Source: an uncultured Oscillospiraceae bacterium
GTDB taxonomy: Bacteria > Bacillota > Clostridia > Oscillospirales > Oscillospiraceae
Assembly (NCBI GenBank): GCA_934511545.1
Contig: CAKSWM010000047.1
Span: 1 to 8,804 of the forward strand
Reading direction: 5' to 3'
DNA length: 8,804 nt
Part shown: in pieces, positions 1 to 5,320 of the stretch
Layout of the letters: each line of letters starts with the position of its first letter
Numbering within the stretch: position 1 is the stretch's first letter
Made by a program: the position numbers and the translations under genes
Notes under the pieces: generated by a model
Told to the model about the DNA's origin: nothing
The model's database searches: none
What the model saw: the letters and a program-made list of their open reading frames with translations, nothing else

Positions 1-95
1 TAGATATACTCGGCCATCTTGGGGTTCCATCTGCGGGTCTGGTGTCCGAAGTGGACGCCTGCTTCGAGAAGCTGCTTCATTGATACTACTGCCAT
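1..95 (-). CDS. rpsB: 30S ribosomal protein S2, N-terminal part (cut by window edge)
   Basis: The minus strand encodes 31 residues beginning [19 protein letters not shown] and continuing [12 protein letters not shown], the highly conserved start of bacterial ribosomal protein S2. S2 is a late-assembling small-subunit protein that sits near S1 and the mRNA exit path. The ATG at 95-93 is chosen because it gives the usual S2 N-terminus and is preceded by a full AGGAGG (108-113) at 12 nt, a slightly long spacing. The rest of the gene lies outside the window. It has its own promoter (205-233). In many Firmicutes rpsB is followed by tsf and then pyrH and frr on the same strand; here pyrH-frr lies about 5.2 kb away and points the other way, so that block has been split. 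Identification is secure despite the short fragment. Confidence 0.95.
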   Translation of the reverse strand, partial: MAVVSMKQLLEAGVHFGHQTRRWNPKMAEYI

Positions 96-198
96 GGTTG
101 TTGTTTTCCTCCTGTATTTGTTTTTACCTCCGGAGGCTTCGCTTTCCGGCGCAAGCTGGTCGCCACAAACGCCGAAATCGGCTCTCCGTGCGTAATGC
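96..198 (-). other. rpsB 5' leader with small hairpins
   Basis: From the predicted start (~198) to the rpsB ATG the untranslated leader is about 100 nt. It can form short hairpins: GCCGA/TCGGC at 171-182, a GGCG/CGCC stem nearby, and a CCGGA/TCCGG stem just upstream of the ribosome binding site. The palindrome CCTCCGGAGG lies at 127-136. Leaders of this length before ribosomal protein genes are often bound by their own product, but I recognise no named S2-leader structure here, so autoregulation is only a possibility. Confidence 0.4.
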
Positions 199-204
199 CC
201 TGAT

Positions 205-233
205 ATTATAGCAGGCAAAGAAATCGTTTGCAA
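205..233 (-). promoter_or_regulatory. sigma-A type promoter of rpsB
   Basis: Reading the minus strand, TTGCAA (228-233) is followed after exactly 17 bp by TATAAT (205-210), and a TG one base upstream of the -10 makes it an extended -10. The -35 matches 4 of 6 consensus bases and the -10 all 6. It lies just behind the ylmC stop codon and points at rpsB, so rpsB can be transcribed strongly and independently of ylmC. The expected start is near 198. Confidence 0.8.
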
Positions 234-271
234 GATGTTTTTGCTTTTTTTCGGTGAAATTCGCAAAGAAA

Positions 272-553
272 TCAGACTTTCCCGCCGACCGGACGCTTTT
301 CCCGCCGCGGCCGCTGTATCTCTGCCGAGTCGTCGATCAGGATGATGTCGTCGCCTATCCTGATTATGCTCTCCCAGGGAAGGATATAGTCCGCCTCGCG
401 GCCGAAAAGTCCGAGAACGCGGTATGGCCCGGGCACGATCAGCGCCAGCACTTGTCCGGTTTTCTGGTCCATATCTATATCCGACACAAAGCCGAGCCTG
501 TGTCCGTTGCTTATGTTGATGACTTCCTTATAATGCAGATCCGCCACGCGCAT
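272..553 (-). CDS. ylmC: YlmC/YmxH family PRC-barrel sporulation protein
   Basis: A 93-residue protein with the pattern of the YlmC/YmxH family: an early K-E-V-x-N-I-S-N-G-x-R-L-G stretch (residues 9-21), an acidic DIDMDQKTG turn (25-33), hydrophobic strands with GLFGRE (48-53), then LPW and [10 protein letters not shown] (58-74). This is a single PRC-barrel, a small beta-barrel fold. Family members are annotated as sporulation proteins but no precise biochemical role is known to me. It resembles B. subtilis YlmC more than YmxH, and YlmC is encoded close behind sigG in B. subtilis, which fits this locus. The basic tail (residues 80-93, [13 protein letters not shown]) is a little longer than usual. 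The ATG is preceded by AGAGGTG (559-565) at good spacing. No hairpin terminator is visible after the stop, so some read-through towards rpsB is possible. Confidence 0.88.
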   Translation of the reverse strand: MRVADLHYKEVINISNGHRLGFVSDIDMDQKTGQVLALIVPGPYRVLGLFGREADYILPWESIIRIGDDIILIDDSAEIQRPRREKRPVGGKV

Positions 554-626
554 ATCATCACCTCTTATACGGAGGGTATGTATGTGGGGGAAAGATTATT
601 CCCGGCCTTGATTTTCAAAATACCAC

Positions 627-655
627 TTGACACGTTATACTATGCGATGTATAGT
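627..655 (+). promoter_or_regulatory. Sigma-A promoter of the padR cassette
   Basis: A perfect -35 TTGACA (627-632) is separated by 17 bp from TATAGT (650-655), which matches 5 of 6 -10 bases. It sits 24 bp before the padR start codon. This is close to an ideal vegetative promoter, so expression of the cassette probably depends on repression rather than activation. The overlapping inverted repeat at 633-661 is the obvious repressor site. Confidence 0.87.
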
Positions 656-661
656 ATAACG
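633..661. promoter_or_regulatory. Inverted repeat covering the -10: probable PadR operator
   Basis: Perfect 11-bp arms CGTTATACTAT (633-643) and ATAGTATAACG (651-661) flank a 7-bp spacer. The dyad begins just after the -35, covers the spacer and all of the -10, and ends at the likely transcription start. PadR proteins bind dyads as dimers and commonly repress their own operon; AT-rich TATACT/AGTATA type half-sites are typical for the short PadR proteins of Firmicutes. Binding here would block RNA polymerase directly. That this particular PadR is the ligand is inferred from its position. Confidence 0.8.
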
Positions 662-678
662 CGAGAGGGGGTATATCG

Positions 679-1002
679 ATGGATCCACAGCTGAAAAGAG
701 GCCTTCTTGAGATATGTATTCTTGCTGCGATGCGCTCCGAGGAAACTTACGGCTATAAGCTGATACGGGATGTCTCGCCGTATATCGAGATATCGGAGTC
801 AACGCTGTATCCGATATTGAAACGGCTGGAGGCGGGAAGGTTCGTTACGGTCCGGTCGGCGGAGCATAACGGCCGGCTGCGCAAGTACTACAGCATTACG
901 CCCGCGGGGCGCGAAAAGCTGGAGGAATTTATCGGGCAATGGCAGCAGATCCTGCGCATATACAGCTTTATCGAGGGAGGTGCGGATAATGAAAAAGAAT
1001 GA
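679..1002 (+). CDS. PadR family transcriptional regulator
   Basis: A 107-residue winged-helix regulator. Visible PadR hallmarks are the N-terminal LKRGLLEICILAAM helix (5-18), TYGYKLIRDV (23-32), the recognition helix region STLYPILKRLEAGRFV (41-56), and the wing with GRLRKYYSITPAGREKL (65-81). The short C-terminal helix after residue 82 makes it a compact (PadR-s2 type) protein that should dimerise through that helix. It likely represses its own operon through the dyad at 633-661. The start ATG follows a GAGGGGG stretch at 7-8 nt. Its 3' end overlaps the next gene by 14 bp, which indicates translational coupling with the HAAS protein, the usual partner of such regulators. The inducing signal cannot be read from the sequence. 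Confidence 0.92.
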   Translation: MDPQLKRGLLEICILAAMRSEETYGYKLIRDVSPYIEISESTLYPILKRLEAGRFVTVRSAEHNGRLRKYYSITPAGREKLEEFIGQWQQILRIYSFIEGGADNEKE

Positions 1003-1573
1003 ATTTTTGAAAGAACTTTCACATCGGCTCCGCGGAGTCAGGATCGCGGAGAGGCAGAGAACGCTTGCGTTTTATGACGAAATGATCTCCGACGCGGTGG
1101 AGGACGGCATGGACGAGGAAAAGGCGGTGGAGAAGCTCGGAAGCGTCGAGTCGATAGCCGCCCGCGTGATCGCGGAGGCACAGGAATCGGGAGATATCAA
1201 GCCGAAGGGGCGCCCGCTGAACACGGCACTGATAATAATAGGATCGCCTCTATGGCTGGTGCTGCTTATCACCGCGGCCGCCGTGATACTGGCGATGTAT
1301 ATCGTTGTGTGGAGCATTATCATCTCGCTGTTTGCCGCTGTTGCGGCGCTCGCCGCGGGAGGCATCGCGGGAGTCGCGAGCCTTGCATTGTTTGCAGGAC
1401 AAAACTTGTCGCTCGCGTTTTTCGGCGTCGGCGCAGGTCTTGCCTGTGCGGGACTGTGCGTGCTGTGCGCATATCCGGTATGGCTGCTGACGAAGAAACT
1501 GGCCGTTGAAACCGGACGTCTGTGCGCAAAAATGTGGACGGCATGTATTGCCAGGTTCAGGAGGGAAAAATGA
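989..1573 (+). CDS. HAAS (DUF1700) domain multi-pass membrane protein
   Basis: A 194-residue protein. Residues 1-66 form the helical cytoplasmic domain typical of DUF1700, now called HAAS: KNEFLKELSHRL, then RQRTLAFYDEMISDAVEDGMDEEKAVEKLGS and AARVIAEA. Residues about 79-168 are almost wholly hydrophobic, enough for three or four membrane segments, followed by a basic cytoplasmic tail (169-194). The family is encoded next to PadR regulators and often with DUF4097 proteins; it is thought to belong to envelope-stress or signalling modules, without a proven mechanism. The ATG at 989 is preferred to an in-frame GTG at 980 because GGAGG (976-980) lies 8 nt before it and would overlap the GTG. The stop overlaps the next start (ATGA at 1570-1573). 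Confidence 0.85.
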   Translation: MKKNEFLKELSHRLRGVRIAERQRTLAFYDEMISDAVEDGMDEEKAVEKLGSVESIAARVIAEAQESGDIKPKGRPLNTALIIIGSPLWLVLLITAAAVILAMYIVVWSIIISLFAAVAALAAGGIAGVASLALFAGQNLSLAFFGVGAGLACAGLCVLCAYPVWLLTKKLAVETGRLCAKMWTACIARFRREK

Positions 1574-2532
1574 AAAAGAGTATAAAAGCAGTTTTGCTGG
1601 CGGCATGTGCGCTCATTATTACCGGCGCCGTTATATGTGTCTGCGCTTTCGGGGCCGTGGATTTTGATATATACAGGCTCTCGACTCCGGAGGACATTAC
1701 GCGGGAGTGGCACCTTGAGACGGTCCCGTCCGAGGGGATAGAACGCATTCGGGTCAATGCGGAGGTGGACAGCATCAGAGTATGCAGCTCCGACTCGGAT
1801 GAAATAAATCTGCTGTATTACACCAGCCAGTATGGCAGCTATGAGCTCCGGAACGAAAACGGAGAGCTGTCTCTTGACTATGTCGCGCTCAAGAGCAGAA
1901 AGTGGTATGAATACATAACCGTTGACTTCGGCGGTGCTCACAGTGATGAGATCAGCGTTGAGATCGGTATTCCGGCAGGATATGACGGGGATCTGTATAT
2001 CGAAACGACGGCGGGGGATATGGAGCTTACGGAGCTTGAGCTCAACGGTGCGCTCAGCGCAAGGAGCACGACCGGGTATATGGAGCTTTACGATGTGTCG
2101 GCGGCCTCGGTGGAGGCGCAGATCACGACCGGCACCGTCGAGCTCCGGGATATCACCGCAAAAGAGGATATAAGCGTCGGCTGCACGACGGGTGGAGCCG
2201 GGCTGGAAAACGTGTTTTCCGAAGGCCGGACGGCTGTGCGCAGCACAACTGGGGACATCGCCATGCGCTGCGTTGAAGCCGCGTCGATAACGACCGAATG
2301 CACGACGGGATCGGTAAACGGCTATGACGTAAGCTCCGGCAGCACCGTCATAACTTCGACGACCGGCGATATAAGCGTCTATATGCGCGGCACACCGGAG
2401 GATTATAACGTTTCGGCGAATGCAGCGACGGGCGGCACCGAGGTCGAGGGCGCGGACCGCGCAAACGGTGAGAAACGTATCGACGCCGGCACTGCAACCG
2501 GTTCGATCCGCATCGGATTTATTGGAGATTGA
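1570..2532 (+). CDS. Membrane-anchored DUF4097 (toastrack-like) beta-solenoid protein
   Basis: A 320-residue protein. Residues 1-30 are two lysines followed by one hydrophobic helix (about 6-30), which could be a signal anchor; a CVCA stretch lacks a convincing lipobox. Residues 57-135 form the lead-in strands. From about 145 to the end a motif of the form x-T-T-G-x-(hydrophobic)-x-(hydrophobic) recurs with its Gly at 149, 169, 188, 208, 228, 247, 266, 288 and 311, i.e. roughly every 20 residues. That is the DUF4097 adhesin-like or toastrack solenoid, expected outside the membrane. Start choice: ATG 1570 has AGGAGGG (1559-1565) in front and begins the membrane anchor; an upstream in-frame start at 1522 would lie deep in the previous gene. 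The likely role is envelope sensing or shielding together with the HAAS protein, by family context only. Confidence 0.85.
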   Translation: MKKSIKAVLLAACALIITGAVICVCAFGAVDFDIYRLSTPEDITREWHLETVPSEGIERIRVNAEVDSIRVCSSDSDEINLLYYTSQYGSYELRNENGELSLDYVALKSRKWYEYITVDFGGAHSDEISVEIGIPAGYDGDLYIETTAGDMELTELELNGALSARSTTGYMELYDVSAASVEAQITTGTVELRDITAKEDISVGCTTGGAGLENVFSEGRTAVRSTTGDIAMRCVEAASITTECTTGSVNGYDVSSGSTVITSTTGDISVYMRGTPEDYNVSANAATGGTEVEGADRANGEKRIDAGTATGSIRIGFIGD

Positions 2533-2578
2533 ATATGAGAAAACGCGAAGGGGGGACCCTCCGCGTTTCTCATATTCA
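2530..2578. terminator. Convergent-gene hairpin, possible bidirectional terminator
   Basis: Between the convergent DUF4097 gene and sigG lies a long stem: 2530-2542 pairs with 2566-2578 (13 bp), 2544-2547 with 2562-2565, and 2549-2552 with 2557-2560, with one bulged A, one mismatch and a GGGA loop. That is 21 base pairs in total. The TGA of the upstream gene (2530-2532) and the TGA of sigG (complement of 2576-2578) form the base of the stem. No T-run follows directly on either strand; the first is at 2594-2599, 15 nt away on the plus strand. It may therefore stop transcription inefficiently, or mainly protect the 3' ends of both mRNAs. Confidence 0.6.
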
Positions 2579-3355
2579 TGAGATGAAGATATCTTTTTTG
2601 ATCTGGCTCACGGCGTTTTTCTCAAGGCGGGATACCTGTGCCTGCGAAATGCCGATCTCCCGGGCGACCTCCATTTGAGTCCGGCCGTCATAGTACCGAA
2701 GGGCGAGAATACGCTTTTCGCGGTCCGACAGACGCGACACGGCCTCGTTAAGGGCCAGACGCTCAAGCCAGCTGTCAGGCGTGTTCTTCGCATCACCTAT
2801 CTGGTCCATAACGCAGACGCTGTCTCCGCCCTCGGTGTACACGGGCTCATAGAGAGAGACGGGGTCCGCGATGGCGTCCAGGGCGAAAACGACCTCCCGC
2901 TTTCTTATCCCGAGTTCCCTTGCTATCTCATCGACCGTCGGTTCGCGCTGGCTGTCGTTCGTGAGCTTTTCCTTGGCCTGAAGCACGCGGTATGCCGTGT
3001 CGCGCACGGAGCGGGACACGCGTATCGCGCTGTTGTCGCGCAGGTAACGCCGTATTTCGCCCGAGATCATCGGAACTCCATAGGTCGAGAAGCGCACGTC
3101 GTGAGAGGTGTCAAAATTGTCGATCGCTTTGATAAGCCCGACACAGCCGACCTGAAACAGGTCGTCGGCGTTTTCGCCGCGTGCAGTGAATTTCTGTATT
3201 ACGGAGAGGACCAGCCTCAGGTTCCCGCTTATGAGCTTTTCGCGGGCCTGCTTGTCACCGGCCTTGGCCTTTATAAGCAGCGAGGTCGTTTCGTCGTGCT
3301 TCAGCAGCGGAAGCTTTGCGGTGTTGACGCCGCATATCTCGACTTTGCTTTGCAA
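2576..3355 (-). CDS. sigG: RNA polymerase sporulation sigma factor SigG
   Basis: A 259-residue sigma-70 family protein, the usual SigG length. The N-terminus QSKVEICGVNTAKLP is the SigG-specific lead, followed by region 2 (NLRLVLSVIQKF, DDLFQVGCVGLIKAIDNFD, VRFSTYGVPMISGEIRRYLRD; 45-107), region 3 (RVSRSVRDTAYRVLQAKE; 112-129) and region 4 with the helix-turn-helix (TQMEVAREIGISQAQVSRLEK; 226-246). SigG directs late forespore genes for spore-DNA protection and germination. The start is TTG at 3355-3353: it reproduces the family N-terminus and has AAGGGGG (3364-3370) 8 nt upstream. That ribosome binding site is buried in a hairpin (3363-3404). sigE lies 125 bp upstream on the same strand with no classical terminator, so both read-through and separate transcription are possible. 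Confidence 0.97.
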   Translation of the reverse strand: MQSKVEICGVNTAKLPLLKHDETTSLLIKAKAGDKQAREKLISGNLRLVLSVIQKFTARGENADDLFQVGCVGLIKAIDNFDTSHDVRFSTYGVPMISGEIRRYLRDNSAIRVSRSVRDTAYRVLQAKEKLTNDSQREPTVDEIARELGIRKREVVFALDAIADPVSLYEPVYTEGGDSVCVMDQIGDAKNTPDSWLERLALNEAVSRLSDREKRILALRYYDGRTQMEVAREIGISQAQVSRLEKNAVSQIKKDIFIS

Positions 3356-3362
3356 AAGAATT

Positions 3363-3404
3363 GCCCCCTTGAGAAGATATACGCTAGTATCTCCTCACGG
3401 GGGC
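3363..3404 (-). promoter_or_regulatory. sigG leader hairpin occluding the ribosome binding site
   Basis: In the minus-strand RNA, GCCCCC (3404-3399) pairs with GGGGGC (3368-3363), then after one G/A mismatch UGAGGAGAUA (3397-3388) pairs with UAUCUUCUCA (3379-3370), including one G-U pair, around an 8-nt loop. All of the Shine-Dalgarno AAGGGGG is in the 3' arm. A conserved hairpin that hides the sigG ribosome binding site and lowers translation, together with a weak start codon, has been described in B. subtilis. The same arrangement here (hairpin plus TTG) is seen directly; its effect is inferred. It could also act as a weak terminator for sigE transcripts, but only a poor T-rich stretch (AATTCTTTT) follows it. 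Confidence 0.8.
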
Positions 3405-3480
3405 TCAATTATTCCGCGGCGGTCTTGCCCGGTTCTTGCGGCGTGAGATCCATGCGATGGCGCACATGGCCGGAAAAGAC

Positions 3481-4212
3481 TCAGAAATGCCTGGCAAGCT
3501 CGTGACGCAGGCGGAGGATTATCCGTTTTTCCAGACGACTGATATAGCTTTGCGAGATGCCGAGCATGTCTGCGACCTCCTTTTGGGTATACTCACTGTA
3601 TCCATCCAGCCCGAAGCGCATGTCGATTATCAGCCTGTCGCGCTCCGGCAGACGGTCCATGGCGTCTTTCAGGAGCTGGCGCTCGACATTTTCCTCAAGC
3701 CCGCGCCCGACCTCGTCTCCGTCTGTGCCCAGAATGTCGGAAAGAAGAAGCTCGTTGCCGTCCCAGTCCGTGTGCAGCGGCTCGTCGAGACTGATCTCCG
3801 TGCGCTGGGAGCTTATCTTGCGCAGATGCATGAGAATCTCGTTTTCGATGCAGCGCGAGGCATATGTGGCAAGCTTGATGTTCTTGTCGCCCTTGAAGGT
3901 GCCGATGGCCTTTATAAGGCCGATAGTGCCTATGCTGACGAGATCCTCTAGGCCGACGCCGGTGTTTTCAAACCGGCGGGCTATGTATACGACCAGACGC
4001 AGGTTGTGCTCTATAAGAAGCTGTTTTGCGTCCGGATCGCCGTTCGAAAGCGCGAGAAGCGCGGCTTCCTCGCGTTCCTTTTCCAACGGGGGTGGAAGAA
4101 TGTCGCTGCCGCCGACATAATGAATGGGCGGCGGAGACATCCCAAAGGCTGACAGAAGCCGCTGGAAGAACAGGTGCAGTCGAACTCTCAAGTGCAGGAA
4201 CGGTCGCTTCAT
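3481..4212 (-). CDS. sigE: Pro-sigma-E, sporulation mother-cell sigma factor
   Basis: A 243-residue sigma factor matching SigE throughout: [12 protein letters not shown] (32-43), region 2 with [16 protein letters not shown] (70-85), [15 protein letters not shown] and [20 protein letters not shown] (112-131), the SigE-typical [24 protein letters not shown] (141-164) and the C-terminal helix-turn-helix [22 protein letters not shown] (209-230). Residues 1 to about 31 are a basic amphipathic prosequence that tethers the inactive form to the membrane; alignment with B. subtilis puts the SpoIIGA cut close to H31-Y32. The propeptide is about four residues longer than in B. subtilis and contains a PPP run just before the cut. 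The ATG has AAAGGAG (4219-4225) at 6 nt. It lies downstream of its protease gene spoIIGA, separated by 101 bp, as expected for this operon. Confidence 0.97.
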   Translation of the reverse strand: MKRPFLHLRVRLHLFFQRLLSAFGMSPPPIHYVGGSDILPPPLEKEREEAALLALSNGDPDAKQLLIEHNLRLVVYIARRFENTGVGLEDLVSIGTIGLIKAIGTFKGDKNIKLATYASRCIENEILMHLRKISSQRTEISLDEPLHTDWDGNELLLSDILGTDGDEVGRGLEENVERQLLKDAMDRLPERDRLIIDMRFGLDGYSEYTQKEVADMLGISQSYISRLEKRIILRLRHELARHF

Positions 4213-4313
4213 TGTTTGCTCCTTTCGCTGTAACAGTAGTCAGGGCAGCACTGCATGCTTCCGGTGTGCGGACCGGCAGACAGGATGTGCGCTGCGGATC
4301 GTGCGGTGCTGTT
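4213..4313 (-). other. spoIIGA-sigE spacer
   Basis: This 101-bp gap holds the sigE ribosome binding site and a small CCGGT/ACCGG hairpin with a 6-nt loop, read on the minus strand. I see no convincing promoter or terminator, so sigE is most simply transcribed together with spoIIGA. Confidence 0.4.
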
Positions 4314-5147
4314 TCAGAATACGGCGTTGTATTCACCGTCGGCGCAGAGGAGGGAAGAGGTAACGGCGATGAGAGAGGGCGTTGTCTTTCCGCCGATGGT
4401 CAGGCTGTCCGGACGAAACGCGGGCAGAAGTCCGGCCGGATTTCCGACGGACGAATAGGGAATGAGACGGAACCGGCCCCGGCATGCGCAGGATCCCGAC
4501 AGGGCCAGAAACATTTCAAGGGGGTCGGAAAGAGCAAAGCATTCCTGACATTCGCCGGGAAAAAGAGCCGCCGCCGTGCGCGCCTCCGCGATGCATACCG
4601 GCAGGCCGGAGACAGGGTCATAAAGCCCATTCCCCGTGTCGTGCAGGATCAAAAAGTCTGTTTTCCTTCCGTCCAGTTCCGCAACGGCGGGGAGGACCAT
4701 ACGCTCGGTTTTGTCCGCGGAGCGGCGGAACACGATGCTCAGTACGGCGTAGCAGACGGCGAAGGACAGCAGAAGTATCCTGAACGGAACGCGGACATAA
4801 AGCCCGTGTCCCGTGCCTGTGCCGCCGATAATGGACACAGCATAGACCGCTCCGCCGAACGCCGCGGACACGGCGAGGAATACGGCCGAACAGCGGAAGA
4901 TGTGCTTTTCGCCCCAGTAAGCCGTCAGAAGCATCATTGCTGCAAAGGCGAGCTTACAGGGCCAGGAGGCCAGAAACGCCCCAAAGGGCAGAACGACCAG
5001 GACGGAATATACAGCGCCGACCGCGGCGCCGAGCGCGATAAAGCCGCGCCGCAGGTGCGCGGAGCATATGCGTCCCGTTACCAGCAGCAGCAGATAGTCT
5101 ATTGCAAGGTTCAGAATGAACAGGCTGTCTATGTAGATAGTTTCCAT
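4314..5147 (-). CDS. spoIIGA: Sigma-E processing peptidase SpoIIGA
   Basis: A 277-residue membrane aspartic protease that converts pro-SigE to SigE in the mother cell after a signal from the forespore. The N-terminal half has five hydrophobic segments (about 5-24, 36-57, 62-78, 87-107 and 121-140). The C-terminal half carries the catalytic HDTGNGLYDPVSGLPV (169-184; Asp170 in the DTG motif), RLIPYSSVG (227-235) and SLTIGG (248-253), all matching SpoIIGA. The start ATG at 5147 is chosen because METIYIDSLFILN aligns with the family N-terminus; upstream in-frame TTG (5171) and ATG (5159) lack better ribosome binding sites, and the site here is also weak (GGTG at 5151-5154). The protein ends at ADGEYNAVF, some residues earlier than the 309-residue B. 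subtilis protein. It is divergent from pyrH. Confidence 0.93.
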   Translation of the reverse strand: METIYIDSLFILNLAIDYLLLLVTGRICSAHLRRGFIALGAAVGAVYSVLVVLPFGAFLASWPCKLAFAAMMLLTAYWGEKHIFRCSAVFLAVSAAFGGAVYAVSIIGGTGTGHGLYVRVPFRILLLSFAVCYAVLSIVFRRSADKTERMVLPAVAELDGRKTDFLILHDTGNGLYDPVSGLPVCIAEARTAAALFPGECQECFALSDPLEMFLALSGSCACRGRFRLIPYSSVGNPAGLLPAFRPDSLTIGGKTTPSLIAVTSSLLCADGEYNAVF

Positions 5148-5195
5148 GCACACCAGCATACAGAAAGCCAAATGCGAAGTCAGTCAAATCAGGGC

Positions 5196-5224
5196 TTGAA
5201 GCAAACTCTCCGCTATGGTACAAT
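5196..5224 (+). promoter_or_regulatory. Candidate distal promoter of the pyrH operon
   Basis: TTGAAG (5196-5201) and TACAAT (5219-5224) are spaced by 17 bp, with a TG dinucleotide (5216-5217) one base before the -10, making an extended -10 promoter. It would start transcription near 5231 and give a ~90-nt leader before pyrH. Match quality is moderate at the -35 (4 of 6) and good at the -10 (5 of 6). Confidence 0.55.
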
Positions 5225-5261
5225 TATTTCGCTTCTAATGTGATTGTTTACAAAATAGACC

Positions 5262-5290
5262 TTTCAATATCCGACCGGATATATTAGAAT
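5262..5290 (+). promoter_or_regulatory. Candidate proximal pyrH promoter with embedded palindrome
   Basis: TAGAAT (5285-5290) is a good -10, with a poor -35 TTTCAA (5262-5267) 17 bp upstream. The spacer is filled by a palindrome ATATCCG-AC-CGGATAT (5267-5282), a possible binding site for an unknown regulator. Initiation near 5297 would leave a ~24-nt leader with the pyrH ribosome binding site in it. It may be an alternative to the distal promoter or act with it. Confidence 0.4.
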
Positions 5291-5320
5291 CAGAGCGTAG
5301 TAATTAAGGAGTTGGCAGAA

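Noticed and set aside
577..601. Sigma-E-like promoter for ylmC on the minus strand (GAATAAT and CATACATA)
   Set aside because: Both boxes resemble the sigma-E consensus, but the spacing is only 10 bp where about 13-15 bp is expected.
254..694. Plus-strand open frame antisense to ylmC and running through the padR promoter
   Set aside because: It would cross the operator, promoter and padR start, lacks a ribosome binding site and conflicts with the well-supported ylmC.
1522..1569. Longer N-terminus for the DUF4097 gene
   Set aside because: The upstream in-frame start lies 50 bp inside the HAAS gene with no ribosome binding site and would put a polar extension before the membrane anchor; ATG 1570 has AGGAGGG and the coupled ATGA overlap.
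2002..2529. Repeated ACGACCGG-like DNA words suggesting a tandem repeat or CRISPR
   Set aside because: They encode the TTG solenoid turns, are irregular at DNA level, and have no conserved repeat-spacer structure.
3407..3440. Sigma-F/G-like -10 (CGGAATAATT, 3407-3416 minus) as the sigG promoter
   Set aside because: The -10 fits well, but no -35 of the right kind lies at an acceptable distance, and a start from it would cut off the outer part of the leader hairpin. Kept as a possibility, not annotated.
4026..5243. Long plus-strand open frame (about 405 codons) opposite sigE and spoIIGA
   Set aside because: It is antisense to two genes with clear catalytic and DNA-binding motifs, has no ribosome binding site or recognisable domain, and its Arg/Gly/Gln-rich composition is typical of a shadow frame in GC-rich DNA.
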